NCBI GenBank assembly: GCA_005880755.1 | Contig: VBGV01000032.1 | Span: 1-22,049 of the forward strand | Length of the DNA stretch: 22,049 bases | Source: Chloroflexota bacterium | Lineage (GTDB): Bacteria > Chloroflexota > Dormibacteria > Dormibacterales > Dormibacteraceae | Direction of reading: 5' to 3' | Shown: in pieces, positions 21,647 through 22,049 of the stretch | Layout of the letters: the number at the start of each line of letters is the position of its first letter | How positions within the stretch are numbered: position 1 is the first letter of the stretch | Position numbers and translations under genes: made by a program | The notes under the pieces: generated by a model | Seen by the model: the letters and a program-made list of their open reading frames with translations, nothing else | Database searches by the model: none | What the model was told of the DNA's origin: nothing

Positions 21647-22049
21647 CTAGGCCGGGAGGGCGTGCTCGGCCGCAATCGCGTCGATCTCGGCCAGCAACAC
21701 TGGGAGCAGCTCCTCCTGGGGCACGGTCTTGTAAAGGCTACCTTTCTTAAAAATCACGCCCTTGCCGCGGCCGCCCGTGACGCCGATGTCCGCGTGTCGC
21801 GCCTCGGCGGGCCCGTTCACCACGCACCCCATCACCGCGACCGTGATCGGCACCTTGAGCTTCGCGATGTAGGCCTCGACCGCTTTGACGGTGGGAACCA
21901 TGTCGTACTCGAGCCGCCCGCATGTCGGGCAAGCGATGAGCGTCGGGCTCTCCTTGCGGAACGCGAGAGTCTTGAGGATCTCGTGCGCGACACGAACTTC
22001 TTCTCGCGGGTCTGAGGTGGCGAGCGAGACCCGAATCGTGTCGCCGATG
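21647..22049 (-). CDS. ispG: 4-hydroxy-3-methylbut-2-enyl diphosphate synthase, C-terminal part (runs off the right edge)
   Basis: An iron-sulfur enzyme of the MEP isoprenoid pathway (GcpE) that converts MEcPP to HMBPP. About 134 C-terminal residues are visible, from IGDTIRVSLATSDPREEV. The 4Fe-4S ligand segments are present: CPTCGRLEYD with its two Cys, and GCVVNGPAEA with the third Cys and the Glu ligand. The usual NGPGE is NGPAE here, an Ala beside the ligand Glu. DIGVTGGRGKGVIFKKG follows, as in the family. It is upstream of proS in the same direction with a 10-base gap, an arrangement seen in other bacteria. Confidence 0.95.
   Translation of the reverse strand, partial: IGDTIRVSLATSDPREEVRVAHEILKTLAFRKESPTLIACPTCGRLEYDMVPTVKAVEAYIAKLKVPITVAVMGCVVNGPAEARHADIGVTGGRGKGVIFKKGSLYKTVPQEELLPVLLAEIDAIAAEHALPA

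Overview
The window is a GC-rich, gene-dense stretch of bacterial chromosome with many GTG or TTG starts, short overlaps between genes and almost no intergenic DNA. The archaeal/eukaryotic-type prolyl-tRNA synthetase, a Tad (Flp) pilus locus with no secretin gene in view, and several near-leaderless gene starts fit a Terrabacteria lineage such as Chloroflexota or the related Dormibacterota. That placement is an inference from gene types and composition only.

Housekeeping genes all lie on the minus strand but in three blocks: ispG (partial)-proS at the right end (20170-22049), rel-MBL hydrolase in the middle (13319-16079), and hisS-aspS (partial) at the left end (1-1473). In many bacteria rel, a glyoxalase II-like metallo-beta-lactamase gene, hisS and aspS lie close together in that order. 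Here the run between the MBL gene and hisS is interrupted by about 11.8 kb holding a small membrane protein gene and a complete-looking Tad pilus cluster.

The Tad cluster is split into two divergent operons around 5838-5927. To the right (plus strand) run a CpaE/TadZ-like ATPase with a degenerate cyclic-nucleotide-binding-like N-terminus, two TadE-like pseudopilins, a large TadG-like surface protein, CpaB, TadB and TadC. To the left (minus strand) run a HEAT-repeat protein, the TadA/CpaF motor ATPase and a hybrid histidine kinase. The kinase has lost key residues of its ATPase domain and the phosphoacceptor of its first receiver, but keeps an intact last receiver. No Flp pilin or prepilin peptidase gene is visible, so those must be elsewhere.

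Divergent from rel is a membrane-anchored protein with four GAF domains and an HD-GYP domain, probably a c-di-GMP phosphodiesterase. It places a c-di-GMP gene beside the (p)ppGpp enzyme.

The most unusual structure lies between the HD-GYP gene and proS. A single gene for an AbiEi/DUF559-like PD-(D/E)XK protein is bounded by perfect 30-bp inverted repeats, each containing a perfect 24-bp palindrome. A second, degenerate copy of the palindrome sits at exactly the same distance inside each end. The whole unit (19085-20156, 1072 bp) looks like a one-gene mobile cassette, or a REP-like element with its own associated nuclease gene.

No tRNA, rRNA, CRISPR array or known insertion sequence transposase was found.
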